A DNA stretch of 64,000 bases from Anaeramoeba flamelloides. Taxonomy: Eukaryota > Metamonada > Anaeramoebidae. Every line of letters starts with the position of its first letter. Positions within the stretch are counted from its first letter, which is position 1. The stretch covers positions 2,852,001-2,916,000 of the forward strand of contig JANTQA010000075.1 in assembly GCA_027625915.1 (NCBI GenBank). The letters run 5' to 3'. Shown here piece by piece: positions 10,913 to 22,616 of this stretch. Under the pieces are notes generated by a model, which was given only the letters and a program-made list of their open reading frames with translations, searched no databases and was not told the DNA's origin. Both the position numbers and the translations under genes were made by a program.

Positions 10913-13900
10913 CCGTTCCAACCCTACCGTGTAATTTGACAGACATAGAAATTGACCTTTTTATCTCTGTTAAACACAAAAAAAAAAATCTTCTATTATA
11001 CACTATTACATATTTTATGGTTAGGCATAGTTTTTTTTCAAAAATTTCTTAGGTGATTCAAACTGAGAAAAAAATCTTGTTGTTTATTAAACAAATTCAA
11101 AAATCCAAAATAAAGATTCCCAAGAATGGAGATTCAATTTAGTAATTTCTTTAAAATGGTCTTGCATTTTGATTTTAAGGTATTTAGAAATTAAGGATCC
11201 TGAAAAAAAATGAAAAATTTTTTTCAATTGTTGATCATCGATAAGGTTTATGAAGTGAAAAATTCAAATTTAAATTTTTTCTCTAAGAGAAATTTTTGCT
11301 CTCTTATAAAATTTCACAGTTTGTAATAGGCTATCACACGACCATAAAATCCTATCATAGAAATGAAAGTGTGAGAGAGAAAACGAATTTTCTGTTTATC
11401 ATAGATTTCATGTTAGGGCTGGAACGGCTGTATATATATTTGGTATGATTGAGACAACTATAAAACACGTTTCAGTTACCCAGTATTAATGCCTTTATCT
11501 TAGTAACCCCTTTTACCGAAATAAAAGAAAAAAAAATAAAAATATATTTGTTTAAAATGATGAAATGAGTGGAACAAAAAAATATATTCTGCTAAATTTG
11601 TTGAAATCCCATGCACAATTATTGATTGATCAAAAGATTAGATCCCACCAACTAACCTTATTTGATTTTTCTATTTAATGAAACTCAACTTTATCCTTAT
11701 GTTAATCATTTGAAAAAATATTTTCAATCGAAAGGTAAATTAAACTATTCTCCAGTCAAAGGGGAACACTTGTGATAAGTGGGTTATATGTACTTAAAGG
11801 GTTTGAATGGAAATTGGAAGAAAAAATTTCGTTGAAAATTTCGAAATTATCAAATTTAAAACATTTTTTCACATTTTTAAGAATTTTGTTTTTTTCTTTT
11901 TGATTTTATTTGATACCTAAATGCTGTGTAAATTTTTTTTTTTATTCAAATATTGATAGTCACTTGGAAAAAACGTGTCATTTTAATGCTATTGAAACAG
12001 TAAAAATGATTGTAGAGAAATAATATTCGTTTCTATTGTAATTTTCTTTTGATCTTCAATTAAAGATCAAAATGAACATTGTTGTTTTTTTTCTTAATGT
12101 GGCTCTAAGAATTTGGTTTTTTTAAATTTTTAAGAAAATATATCAGTTTATGAGTTTTATTCCAGCTGGATATCAACTATTATTTGGTGTGTATTATTCT
12201 ACTTATTTCTTATTTATTCTTCAAAGATCAATTATAAACAATAATTGATGTTTGAAAAAATTTTTGGGTCGTATTTAACAGAAACAGACTTTAAAAATAA
12301 TCCACAATATAATTTTTTTCTTGCGCCTTATAAGAAAAAAGTTAAAAAGAAAAAATTTAATTTATAGTATTGAAAAAAATACATAACATGAAAATAATAT
12401 CCTTGCAACGATTTTTAATGCTTATTATTAGAAAATTTTAAAACTCAAATCCTTTTTTATAAACTAACTAATTTTTTTCTGAACCCAGTATTAAGCCTAC
12501 ACAAAATTCATTAAAGTGAGATATCTATTGAATACCCATTTAATTGTTTGACAACTTCAAGTAGATCAACTTATTTCGAAAAAAAAACAATAGAGTTTTA
12601 AAGAGGTTTGCTTTGAATTTATAAAAGTATTGCTTTTTATTCTTGTTTTTTTGATTGGTTGAAAGTTAGTGTTTTGAACAAGTGTAATTTAATTAATCAT
12701 CATTCTAATAAGTGGGATAGCTATATTTTTCAAAGTTTGATTCTTAATAAAAGGAAATTATTAATCAATTACACAACAATTTTACTAACAGTAACAATTA
12801 AAAATCGTGTACTGGATTACTTTCGTCACTGGTATTTTTTTCAATACTATACAAGAACTCATATTCTGTTATTTTATCTAAAAAAAAAAAAATATTACAA
12901 ACAATTTATTTTTTTATCATTCTTATTTAATTATTATTCTATAAAAAAATGTTTTTAATTTTTTAGGTGTTGAACCCGATATTGAAAAAGGGTAAATGGA
13001 TGGAAGAAGAAGATAAATTATTGATAAAATATGTAAAAATATTTGGAGATTCAAAATGGTCAAAAGTGGCAAAGCACATACCTAGAAGAACTTCAAAGCA
13101 ATGCAGGGAAAGGTTTGTTTTCCGATCATCAATTTATTTTATCTGTTATGTTATACACATTATTATTATTTTTTTTTTTATTAGGGAATAAGAAATAATT
13201 TTTAAAAAAAAATTAATTAAAAATAGGACCTAAAACCTTTAATTAGAGAGTTATATACCTTATATTCTTCTTGATTTTTTTTTCAAATCAAAAAGAGATT
13301 TTTTTCATTTTTAATTTTAAAATTGGAAATAGGTACATTGAAATATTTTTTCCTTAAAGTAAACAAAATCCATTTTTTACTCAATTCATTTTAACACAAA
13401 ATATTTATAAATTCATATGATTACTGTAATGAAAATAAAAGGAGAAAAAAATTAAAAATATATAAACTCTTTTTCAGTCAAAGGGGCCCAGTTTTATTGA
13501 AGAAATAGAACACATTCTATGAGTTTAATTCATTTCTCTTTGCAAACTAAAATTTCAATTTTTAGATCAAAATCATTTTTTCTCATTTTGTAAAATTTTG
13601 TTTTTTTTTCTTTTTCTTTTTTATTTTTTTTTTTTTAAAAAGTTAAATTTGAACAAAACAATGTTTTAAACTCCAAATTAACATTAAGAAAAGTTGAGAT
13701 ATGTATGTTCTTTTAAAATTCATAGACTTACAAGTAAAAAATATTATTGTCAACAATTTTAATTTTCTAAAGAAATGGAGTATTTTGCACGAGACGTTCC
13801 AATGAATGGGGCTCAAAAAATTTTTTAACATTTTTTTTTTCGAAATTTATGGTTTGTTCAGACTTTTTCTTATATGATTATAGACTCTAATATGAATAAT

Positions 13901-16568
13901 ATTATTTATCGTATTTCTAAACAATCTTATTTTGGTTGATTCTTAAAAATAAAGTAACTTTTTCATTTTTGGCAAAGCTCCTTTGAGTGAAATGGAGTTT
14001 ATTTGAAAGAAAAAAAATATTAAATTTGAATCTTTTTTAAAAAACTATAATATTTCTTAAAAATAATTGAACAAAAAATTTTTTTCAAATGATTTTTTTG
14101 ATAGTTTTTCATACATAGTTGACAATATCTTGAAATTTGATAAGACAACATATAGAATTCAAAATCAATTTTCCCACTTCCAATGTCTTAAACTTTATAA
14201 TTTTTTATTTTTTTACAAAATTGAAATTATTTTTCATTTTTTCTTTTTCTCTTTTTTATTTATCTTATCTGAAATGAAAATGAGGGTAACTGGGATATAA
14301 ATTATTCATCAAAAACAAACAAAAACCATTTTTTAAAATGGTATTAAGCAATAATATTATTAACAACTTTTCACTAAAAAAATTATTTTTTTTTTTTTTT
14401 TTGGTAGGAATTCCCCTTTAAAATATTAACAAAAAATCTCCAACTTCGCCAATTATGTTTGAGATCAGTTGAAAATTCAACTTTAAATTGATAAAATTGA
14501 AAAACCAAAACGATTTTATTGAAATAGTAATCCAATTGACAGAAAAATTTGAAATATCACATAATATTTTTTTTTACTTTTCTTTCAAAAGAAAAAATAC
14601 CAAAAAAAATAATTTTTATTAGGTAGAAAAATTTAAAACAATAAGTTACTAAAATCCTTTTATTTGAGTTTTCGATTTTTCAAATTTCTTTTTAAAAATT
14701 GATTTTTTCATTTCAATAAATTAATTTTTTATTTTTTTTTTATACTTTTTTCCGAAAATCTCCTATTTTATAAATATAAAATCTAATTCTTAAGATGGAA
14801 AAACCAATTAGATCCATCTATTCAAAAGCAACCATGGACAACGGAAGAGGATTTAATTTTAATTGAAAAACACAAAGAATTTGGGAACAAATGGTCGAAA
14901 ATTAAAACATTTCTACCAGGAAGGCCAGATAATAAAATTAAAAATAGATGGAATTCTACCATAAGTAAAAGAATTCATTTAGAAAAAAAACCTTTTACTA
15001 AAGAAAATTCACCAAGAAAAAGAGGAAGACCAAAAGGAAGCCGGTCAAAAAAAAAAGAAAAAACTAAAACAATGAAAATCAAGACAAAAAAAATTGTAAT
15101 TTGCCGAAGAAAGCTAGATTTTTCAAAAAAATCAATGAAACAAAACTCAAAAAAATATAATTTGGAAGATCTTATTAACGAAAATGAAATAGAAAAAGAA
15201 AAAGAAAAAGAAGAGAAAGAGAAAGAAGAACAAGTAGAAAATTGGGGTAAGGAGAATAAGGAGGGAAAAGAAAGGGGAGAGCAAAAGGAAAAAGAAAAGG
15301 AAAAGGAAAAAGAAAAGGAAAAAGAAAAAGAAAAGGAAAAAGAAAAAGAAAAAGAAACAGAAGAAAAAGAAATTGAAATAAAAAAGGAAAACCAATTTAA
15401 TTATTTTTCAACAAAATCGGTATCTTCTCTTTTAATATCTATTAATAGTTCAAATAATAATATAGTTACCAATGAAACCAAAAAGAAAAAGTTGAATCAC
15501 AATTTGAAAAAGAAAAAGAAAAAGAAAAAGGGGGGAAAAAATGGAAGAAAAAAGAAAAAAGTTAAGGAAATCGAAATTAATAAAAAAATTTTGCAAAAAA
15601 ATCTTTCTTCGATAATATCTTTTGAAAGAGAATCAATGGATTTTGAAAGTGTATCAGAAGAAGATAATTATTTAAGAATAGAATCAGGATCAGACAATGA
15701 AAATGAAAAGGGGGAACGAAAAAGAAAACACCCAAAAAAACTTTTCAAAAATAAATTACAATTAGCAAAAAAATCAAGAACGAACAAAAAGCAATTATTT
15801 TCGGATAAAAAGAATGGAAAGATGGAAAAGAAAAATAAAACAAAAAGAAGGAGAAGAATACAAAAAGTTGATCAGAAAAAACAAAAAAAACTCAATCAAT
15901 TCCAATTCACCTTAAAATTACCAAAAATTGAAAAAACAAATAATATGCTTAGAAATGTGAACCATTCAAATAAAGAAAGGAAAAATGAAAATGAAAATGA
16001 AAATGAAAATGAGAAGGAAAAGGAAAGGGAAAAAGAATATGAGGAAGAATATGAGGAAGAGGAAGAAGAGGAAGAAAATAATAATAATAACAAACGAGAA
16101 ATTGATGGTGACGGGGAGGAAAATGAAAGGGGAAGGGAAAAGGAAAAGGAGAGGGAAAGAGAAAAGAAAGTGGAAAAAAAGAAAGAAAAGCGAAAAAAAA
16201 GAACAAACCGCCAAATGCTTACAATAACGCCATTTACAACACCCACCCACCAACGTAAAAAATATATTTTTAATAATCCAAAACATAAACCAAAAACCCC
16301 AAGACTACTTTTATCAAAATCAACATTTCTTAGTTTTGATAACCAATCTGATTATTACTCTGAATTATTTTTCTCAAAGCCTAATTCTCCAAATTTTTTT
16401 CAAAACTCCAAAATATTTTCACTAATCAAAGAACCAACAAAAATAAAAAATATTAATCAAAAAACTTTTCAATCAAACAGCAATGATACTAATAATAAAT
16501 TAAATTCCATCAATAGACCAGTTTTAAATATTAAAAACGAAAAAAATATTTGTGTCAAAAATGATTGA
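6904..16568 (+). CDS. Three-repeat (R1R2R3) MYB transcription factor, five exons
   Basis: Exons are 6904-6914, 6998-7100, 7541-7651, 12967-13112 and 14795-16568. They sum to 2,145 nt, giving 714 residues and a TGA stop. Donors are GTAAGT, GTACAT, GTAAAC and GTTTGT; all acceptors are AG. The tryptophan triplets that hold MYB helices fall at residues 34/54/73, 86/106/125 and 138/157/176, the spacing of c-MYB-type 3R proteins. Signature strings include QCRERWKNQLDPSI (end of R2) and NKIKNRW (R3), so this should be a sequence-specific nuclear DNA-binding protein. After R3 come a basic RGRPKG stretch and a long Lys/Glu-rich tail (about 230-600). 3R-MYBs commonly control cell-cycle genes; that role is inferred. 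Intron 3 separates R1 from R2 by 5.3 kb of repeats. The 11-nt first exon is the least certain part. Confidence 0.85.
7790..7860 (+). repeat. Q-type repeat end
   Basis: A stretch starting TTAAGGAAGTAAGTAC matches the terminal repeat of the Q element at 25879-27091. Only one end is recognisable, in MYB intron 3. Confidence 0.4.
8490..8600. repeat. Possible decayed MITE-A-like end
   Basis: Contains TGTGCCTTAGATTGAGGAATT and ends CAGACTGTA, resembling the inside and end of MITE-A. It is too worn to define both ends. Confidence 0.3.
8615..8830 (+). repeat. MITE-C related fragment
   Basis: The segment around CCCATCCCAAACCC and the following 60 bases match the left end of MITE-C at 10910. The copy is diverged and its right end is not defined. 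Confidence 0.4.
9295..9760 (+). mobile_element. MITE-C copy, diverged
   Basis: From about 9310 (CATTCCAAACCTAACATGGA) to about 9755 this region follows the MITE-C element at 10910-11430 along nearly its whole length, including the internal TTAGGTATTTAGAAATT block. The right end runs into the hairpin cluster. Confidence 0.65.
9893..10310. repeat. Cluster of tandem hairpins (types 1 and 2)
   Basis: Several fold-back units lie head to tail. Type 1 has arms around CAATTCTTTTAAATTTTGGAA, and type 2 has arms around AAATAAACAGAAAATTTT, each with a short loop. Short GC-richer spacers such as GCTAGCGACG and CACCGTTAGC separate them. The same two hairpin types stand side by side in LINE-2 at 27666-27820. 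The cluster is about 400 bp inside MYB intron 3. Confidence 0.7.
10420..10870 (+). repeat. MITE-C related fragment with internal inverted parts
   Basis: The segment from CAGCCCGACCATGGAATTTT matches the left portion of MITE-C. It contains its own small inverted repeat around GATAAACCGTAAA at about 10500-10555. It lies directly upstream of the full MITE-C copy. Confidence 0.4.
10908..11432. mobile_element. MITE-C, complete copy, in a TA microsatellite
   Basis: A 521 bp element at 10910-11430. It starts CAGCCGTTCCAACCCTA and ends with the complement TAGGGCTGGAACGGCTG, with TA on both sides. On the left it abuts a run of TA repeats (10878-10909), so it landed in or next to a TA tract. There is no coding potential. 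TA duplication and CAG ends again suggest a Tc1/mariner-like mover. Confidence 0.8.
11565..11745 (+). repeat. X repeat fragment (copy 4)
   Basis: Matches about 61050-61210, sharing the block TTGATCAAAAGATTAGAT...ACCAACTAA with small changes. Directly downstream a Z-type terminal repeat begins, so Z may have inserted here. Confidence 0.55.
11748..11960 (+). repeat. Z element left end (copy 4, partial)
   Basis: Starts TAAACTATTCTCCAGTCAAAG, the same terminal sequence as the Z element at 13461. No matching right end was found. Confidence 0.45.
12470..12850 (+). repeat. U repeat copy 1
   Basis: Shares long blocks with 38890-39250 and 42440-42720, for example around AAGTAGATCAACTT and AATTAATCATCATTCTAATAAG. 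It ends about 120 bases before MYB exon 4. Its class is unknown. Confidence 0.6.
13461..14003. mobile_element. Z element copy 1 (MITE-like, in MYB intron 4)
   Basis: A 540 bp element whose ends are inverted repeats: left TAAACTCTTTTTCAGTCAAAG, and right, read in complement, TAAACTCCATTTCACTCAAAG. A second full copy is at 56129-56671, a right half at 16795-17140 and a left end at 11748. No coding capacity. Confidence 0.75.
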
Positions 16569-16794
16569 CATACCAACAATTGAAAATTATTTTGTTAATT
16601 TAAATAATTATCATTAATTTTTAAATTATTATAATTAAAAAAAGATTTTTCATTAATTTTGATTTATTTTGGCAAATAAAAATAATATCGTTAAAACTTA
16701 ATTTTTTTTTTTTTTTTTTTATTTTTGCTTATTTTTTTTTTTTATTTTATTTTGATTTGCTTTTCATTCTTTTTTTCTTTTTTTTTTTAAAATT

Positions 16795-17140
16795 TTTAAA
16801 AAAAAATCTTTGAAACTCCAAATTAACATTAAGAAAAGTGAGTATTTGTATATTAATTTAAAAAGTTAATACAGTTACAATTAAAAAAATCTTATTTTCA
16901 ATAATTTTAATTTCCTAAAGATTTGAGAAATTATATATGAAATGTTCCAATGAAAGTGGCCAAAAATCTTCGAAAACATTTTTTTTTTGAAATTTATGTT
17001 TTTTTCAGGCATTTGGTTTCTGTATAATGATTCTAATTGGAAGTTTATTATTTCTCTTCTTGATAAACAATCTTTATTTGATTGATTCTTAAAAAAAAGC
17101 GAATATTTCATTTTTGGATCGGACCTTTTGAGTGAATGGG
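16795..17140. mobile_element. Z element copy 2 (right half)
   Basis: From ACTCCAAATTAACATTAAG to GAGTGAATGGGGTTTA this follows Z copy 1. The left part is missing and replaced by T-rich sequence just after the MYB gene. Confidence 0.65.
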
Positions 17141-17384
17141 GTTTATATATATATATATATATAAATCAAACCTATTAAGATACCTAGTTCTGTATTCTAA
17201 GAATATCTATAAACACTCAAATAACATACACCTAATTCCAATTATTTCTAAACACTCACAATAAAAAATTTTCAAAAAAATTCTCAAGTTTTGTTTTTTC
17301 TAATGTATAAAGGATCTTATAGATAATTTTTTTTATAAAAATAATAGAAAAAACAATTATAACAAAAACAATAAAAATCTAGAT

Positions 17385-17570
17385 CTTTATAAAATTTTTG
17401 GAATATAAAATTGTATTTGTAAATTTATTGAAATTTTTACGAACAATTATGAATCGATCAAATAGTTAGATATCACCAACTAATCGTCCATACTTTAACT
17501 ATTGAACTAGGATTGTTAATTAACTCTATACCAACCATTGAAAAAAGTGCGAATATAAGGAAATAGATTA
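17385..17570 (+). repeat. X repeat fragment (copy 3)
   Basis: The block GAATCGATCAAATAGTTAG and the following ACCAACTAAT match X at 61080. The edges fade out. Confidence 0.5.
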
Positions 17571-18164
17571 CCTAAACAAAAAATAAAATAAAAATAAAAC
17601 TATAAAGTTAAAAAATGATAAAGATTCACATAATTATAAGTTTTTCTGAATTTAATAAAATGATAAATATTTGTATTCTTCTAAATTTTTTTCCTTATGT
17701 TTTAAATATTAATATATTTTAGCTATATTAATTTATTATATAAACAAGAAATTTAAAAAAAGGTGAAAACATTTTCTTTTATGTAACATCTCGGTACTTG
17801 AAAATTTATAATCCCAATATTATCAAGTATTTTCTACTAATAAAAAAAATTGAGATTTAAACCTTTAAAAAAGTCTCTAAAATAATGGAAATGTTTATAC
17901 TACCAATAAAAATCAAGATTTTATATTTCGATTGATAAATTCACCAAAATTTCCCAGATCTCAAAAAGTTATTTGATATAACTATTCCTGTTGTTCACTT
18001 TAAACCATTCCTACAATTTAACATATTATTACTATATAAAATTACTGCAAAAATAAAAGAAGCAAACCAATAGGATTATTTAAATATTTTTTTGTAAAAA
18101 ATTATATCAATATGGAAAATTTTTAAATTGAAATTTTTTTACAAAATAAAAATTTAAAAAGTTC

Positions 18165-18825
18165 ATCTTTTGAAATTGAAAATCCCTTAAAATTATTTTT
18201 TTATTGTATTTTTTTGTAACAAGATTATTATATTATTTTACAAAATATTTTAATTATTACAAAATTTGATGAAACAAAGGCAGTTAATATTTTTAACCTT
18301 TTCCATTATTCCAAGAACTAACCTCAGAAGCCAATTAAATCTAACCATGTATACATATTTTTCTACCCTTCTTCAAAAAAATCCTTTTAATAAAACTTGA
18401 ATTAAATTTAACCAATGAATTAAAATTTGTTAACTAAATTTATTTGAAATATAAAATTCTATAAGATTTTAAAATGAAAAGAGATCAAAATATCTTTTTT
18501 AGTGGTTGATTCCTCGATATCAAAATAATAAATTATAATTAAAACTAATTCTTTCTTCATGAATTAAAATTAATTTTCAATTTCAGATTATATTTCATTT
18601 CCAATCCAAAAAAAGATCTTATTAAGGCTCTAGTCATTTATAATGGATTATCTCCATACTCAAGGGGTTATAGGAAATTCAATATAAATGTGTGAAATTT
18701 CCCTTCTTTTGATTGAAAAAATTCAAATAATAATAATAAATTTTAAATCAACTTATTACAAAAATGTACAATAAAAAAATAATTTTAAGGGATTCTCAAT
18801 TTCAAAAAATGGAATTTTTATGAAT
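18165..18825. repeat. Inverted-repeat element, about 660 bp
   Basis: The left arm at about 18170-18235 (from TTTTGAAATTGAAAATCCCT) is repeated in reverse complement at about 18750-18822. The arms are about 70 bp and the core has no frame. It abuts a LINE fragment on its right. Confidence 0.6.
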
Positions 18826-19112
18826 AAAAATAAAACCCAATTTTATCAATTATGTAAAATATATAATTATTAAGATATAATTGAATATTTGGAGAATTTT
18901 CTCTGTAATTCCCCAGACTTTGAAAATAATCGTAAAATTTCGATTTCCGAATAAAAAAAAATAATTTTTTCATTATTTTATAAAATAATAATATTGTTAA
19001 TCTTATTCATAAAAAAGGATTCAATATATTTATTATCACAAGTGGATTAAAAAAAATTTGTTTGAATCTGTTTAAAAATTTTTAAATTTGAGTTTAGGAA
19101 TTCGGAAAGTGT
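18826..19112 (+). mobile_element. LINE-3: 3' fragment
   Basis: Follows LINE-1 from about 5130 to 5425, including the zinc-finger region and the end block TTTAGGAATTCGG. Stops interrupt it and there is no poly(A), so it is an old truncated piece. Confidence 0.65.
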
Positions 19113-19119
19113 CATAAAC

Positions 19120-19365
19120 TGAGTAAGTTTTTTTAATTTAAGAAATAGAAAGAAAGTTTCAGAAATTTTCTTTAATATTTCAAATAAAGAAATCTAAACT
19201 GTGTTTTTCACTGGAAAACAAATGAATAGAGAAATAACAAAGACCAAACTCAATTCTTTTAAATTCTACAAAAATGAATGTGAAATACCTAGTTTTATTT
19301 TACTTTAAGTAATAAATTGAAAAATTATTTGATTTTCTTTTTATTTCTTAAATAAAAAAAAAACT
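19120..19365. repeat. Two decayed type-2 hairpins
   Basis: Segments at 19120-19205 and 19295-19362 both have arms resembling TTTAATTTAAGAAATA and its complement around a short loop, like the LINE hairpin at 4968 but with more mismatches. Confidence 0.5.
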
Positions 19366-19489
19366 AACTTCAAATACGGTAACTCCCTTAGATTACCAAA
19401 TAAAAAAAATACTTTTTTCTTAATTTAAAATTTCCAAAGAGTTTATTTTTTTTCAATTGTATAATGCTAATTATAATATCAATATTTTC

Positions 19490-19860
19490 AAGATTTCATA
19501 AATAATTTGTCAAAATAATCTATTGGGTTAATTATTGAATGTATTCAAAAAATTGAATTTTTTAGCAACTAATCTACATTTCGCGACAAATTTTCGAAAG
19601 ATATTTTACTACTTTAAAATCTAAATATTGGTGATTCAACTGTTAAATATATTTTCTAAATGCAGAGTTTAGTCTGAAATCCTAGGGATTTTTACGAATA
19701 CCATTATCATTTTTAATTGAAAAGATCAATAAATAGTACTTTTTTGCTAATCAATTTTAAAAATTTCAAATAGAGACATTTGAACCCTAGAATATTAATA
19801 CAATTAACACCCAATAACAACTTACTTTAATCTTATACTTCGATTTGGTAGAGACAATAA
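19490..19860 (+). repeat. V repeat copy 1
   Basis: Aligns over about 340 bp with 49585-49930, sharing AATAATTTGTCAAAA, TCTACATTTCG and AGAGACATTTGAACC blocks. Its class is unknown. It lies just upstream of the BEACH gene. Confidence 0.65.
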
Positions 19861-20016
19861 TGCATTAAAAAGGTTTTCAACATGTAGTCAATTTAATTCA
19901 CATTAGGTGACCACTCAACCTTAAAATTTTTAAATTTCTGATTCTTACTTCTCAAAAATTTAGCTTAAACATTTATTATTTTTAAATTTCTCATTTTTTT
20001 TTCAAATCTTTTGGAA

Positions 20017-22540
20017 ATGAGCAATTTGAAAACAAACCATTTACCAAACGAAAAAAAGAGAAAAACACAAAAGCTTGTTCCGAATAAAAAAATCAATTTT
20101 CAAAAACATCCATTTAGTGGATCTTTAAAAGAAAAATGGGAAATTCTTCAAACAATTGATGAGAAAAAGGATTTCCCATCATTTATAGATTCTCTTAATT
20201 GTTTCTTTCTCGAATTTAAAGAGGAACATTTAAATTGGAACCACGATCAAGAGGTTGAGAAGCAAGAAGAACTAAAAGATCATTTTTACCAGGAATGTGT
20301 AGAAAAGAAAAAGCTCTTTCCAAAATCTCTAATTTATGTGACAACAAACATGCTAATTTACCTAAAAGAAGATCTCTTGAAAAGTATTCCTTAATTTTGT
20401 TTTTTTTTTTTTTAATTCTTGTTCTTAACCTTTCTTTTTTTTATTACTCCAAATTCGATAATGTTTCTTCCTTTTGTAACACCTCTGAAAAATAGTAAGT
20501 AACAATATTCAAAGCGAAACAGAAAAAACAACCCAAAAAGATAATTGTAAACTTTTCAAAGGACTAAAATCAATCATTTGCTTCGATGTGATTAAAATTC
20601 TTATTCGTTCAAAACACCACAAACAATTATTCTTTGAATTAGGCTTTATTGAACTTATCAGTGATCTTTTGGAAAATGTTTTGGGAATTTATTCGAAAAT
20701 GATTGATAAATTAATAACAAGATCGGAAAACGAGATCAGTATTGAAGAAAAAAATCAAAATGGAAAAAAAAACCAAGGATTAAAGAAAGAACAAATAAAG
20801 CCCAACCACGAAGCAAATATCACAAACAAAGAAAAGGCCAAACCGTCTTCAGTTTCAAATAAAGAACAGGATACGGAAACAAAAGAAAACCAATTTATTG
20901 AGCTTCCAAAGAAAGAATATAATCATCTCTTAGTCAGTATTTCATTATTTCGAGAAATTTGTGAGTTGTACTCAGAATTTCTTGGTATTCGATTGGCTTC
21001 AACCCCTACTTCGTTTAATGAAAGCGACACCAAGATTTTTAAATTGATTTGTAATTTTTTTTGTCGTTTGGTGGCCTTGAAAAGAAACTATTATTTTTCA
21101 GTTTCTCTTTATGACACTCAGGTCTGGGTATTAGCTTTAATTCTGACACATTTTGAAAGAGAATTTAGTCTGGATCTAAAGACATTAATTCAAGTTTTAA
21201 ATAATATTAATCAATCTATATATTTTCCAAAACCTACCCAAACCAAAAAAGAAAAAGAAAACGAAAACGAAAATTATAAAGAAACAGAAAAAGAAATAGA
21301 AATAATAAAATCAGAAGAAACAGAAAAAGAAATGGAAATCAAAAAAGAAGAAGAAAATGAAAAAGAAATAGATCAAGTAAATTATACAGAAACAGAAAAA
21401 GAAATAGAAATAATAAAACCAGAAGAAACAGAAAAAGAAATCGAAATAATAAAAAAAGAAGAAAATGAAAAAAAAGAAGAAAATGAAAAAAAAAAAGAAA
21501 TAGAAAAAAAAAAAGGAAAAAAGAGAGTGAAAAACAAAAAATTTAAAATCAAAGCAGAATTTGAATTAAATAATTTAAACTTGGAAAAGAAAACCATTTT
21601 GGAGTTTGAGTCATATCAAAATTATTTCTCAAATGAGGAAATTGTTAATTTAGAATTACAAAGCTTTACAATCTTTTTAGATTTATTAAAAAAAATTATT
21701 CAATCAAATTTGATAACGAACGAACAATTAATAAATAGTATTCAAACTGCAAACTTAATTGGATTATTAAAATATTGTAGTGTAGATTTTAACGAAATAG
21801 ATTATAATTTAAAAGAGATCATCAAGCCAATTAAAATTAATGTTGAATATTCTATTAACAGGATCGAAAAATTAAATATTTCACTTCCAGAAAGCCATTT
21901 TGGAAATATATTTGAACATTTAACAAAACAGATTTCAAATGAAAAATCGAAAAGCATTAAATTAAATTTAACAGGACTAAGTCCCATTACCCAACCAATT
22001 TTTCAATTAATAATCGAAATTTGTTATCTACAAAAAAAAGATGGAAACATTCAACACAAGCAACAATGCCAAAAAGAAAAGAAGGAGAATTTACAAATCA
22101 AAAATAAACTAACAAATCAAGAAGAAGAAGAAAACAAAAAAAAAAAAATACAAGAGAATGATGGAAAGGAAAGAAAATTGATTCACCCAATTGGCAAATT
22201 ACTTCTTCAAGAAATTTTTAAATTATTTATTTCAATGAGCCAATCAAAATATGGATATTATTTTAAATACCAAAATCCAAAATTACAATTTAGTTTATTA
22301 TATTTATTTTTCAAAGTAAATAATATTTTAGATTTAACAACGAAAAAACAATTTTGGCAATTGATTTTTAGTGAATATTATTTTCTTAATGAAATGAAAA
22401 TAAATAATTCACCTTCAAATATTGAAATATCATCTTTATTTCATACTTTAAATTTAAAAGTTTTAAAATACTCAAAACAATTATTAACCAATAATAACAA
22501 TAACAGTAGCAATAAAAACAACAATAACAACAACAACAAA

Positions 22541-22616
<76 letters not shown>

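Noticed and set aside
10870-11052. Frame of 60 codons
   Set aside because: It starts in a TA microsatellite and lies in MITE-C; there is no sign of coding.
12659-12958. Open frame of about 100 codons before MYB exon 4
   Set aside because: It lies mostly in the U repeat, lacks an ATG start and ends at the splice acceptor; it is intron sequence.
15147-16286. Several Phe-rich minus-strand frames
   Set aside because: They are antisense shadows of the Lys/Glu-rich tail of the MYB protein.
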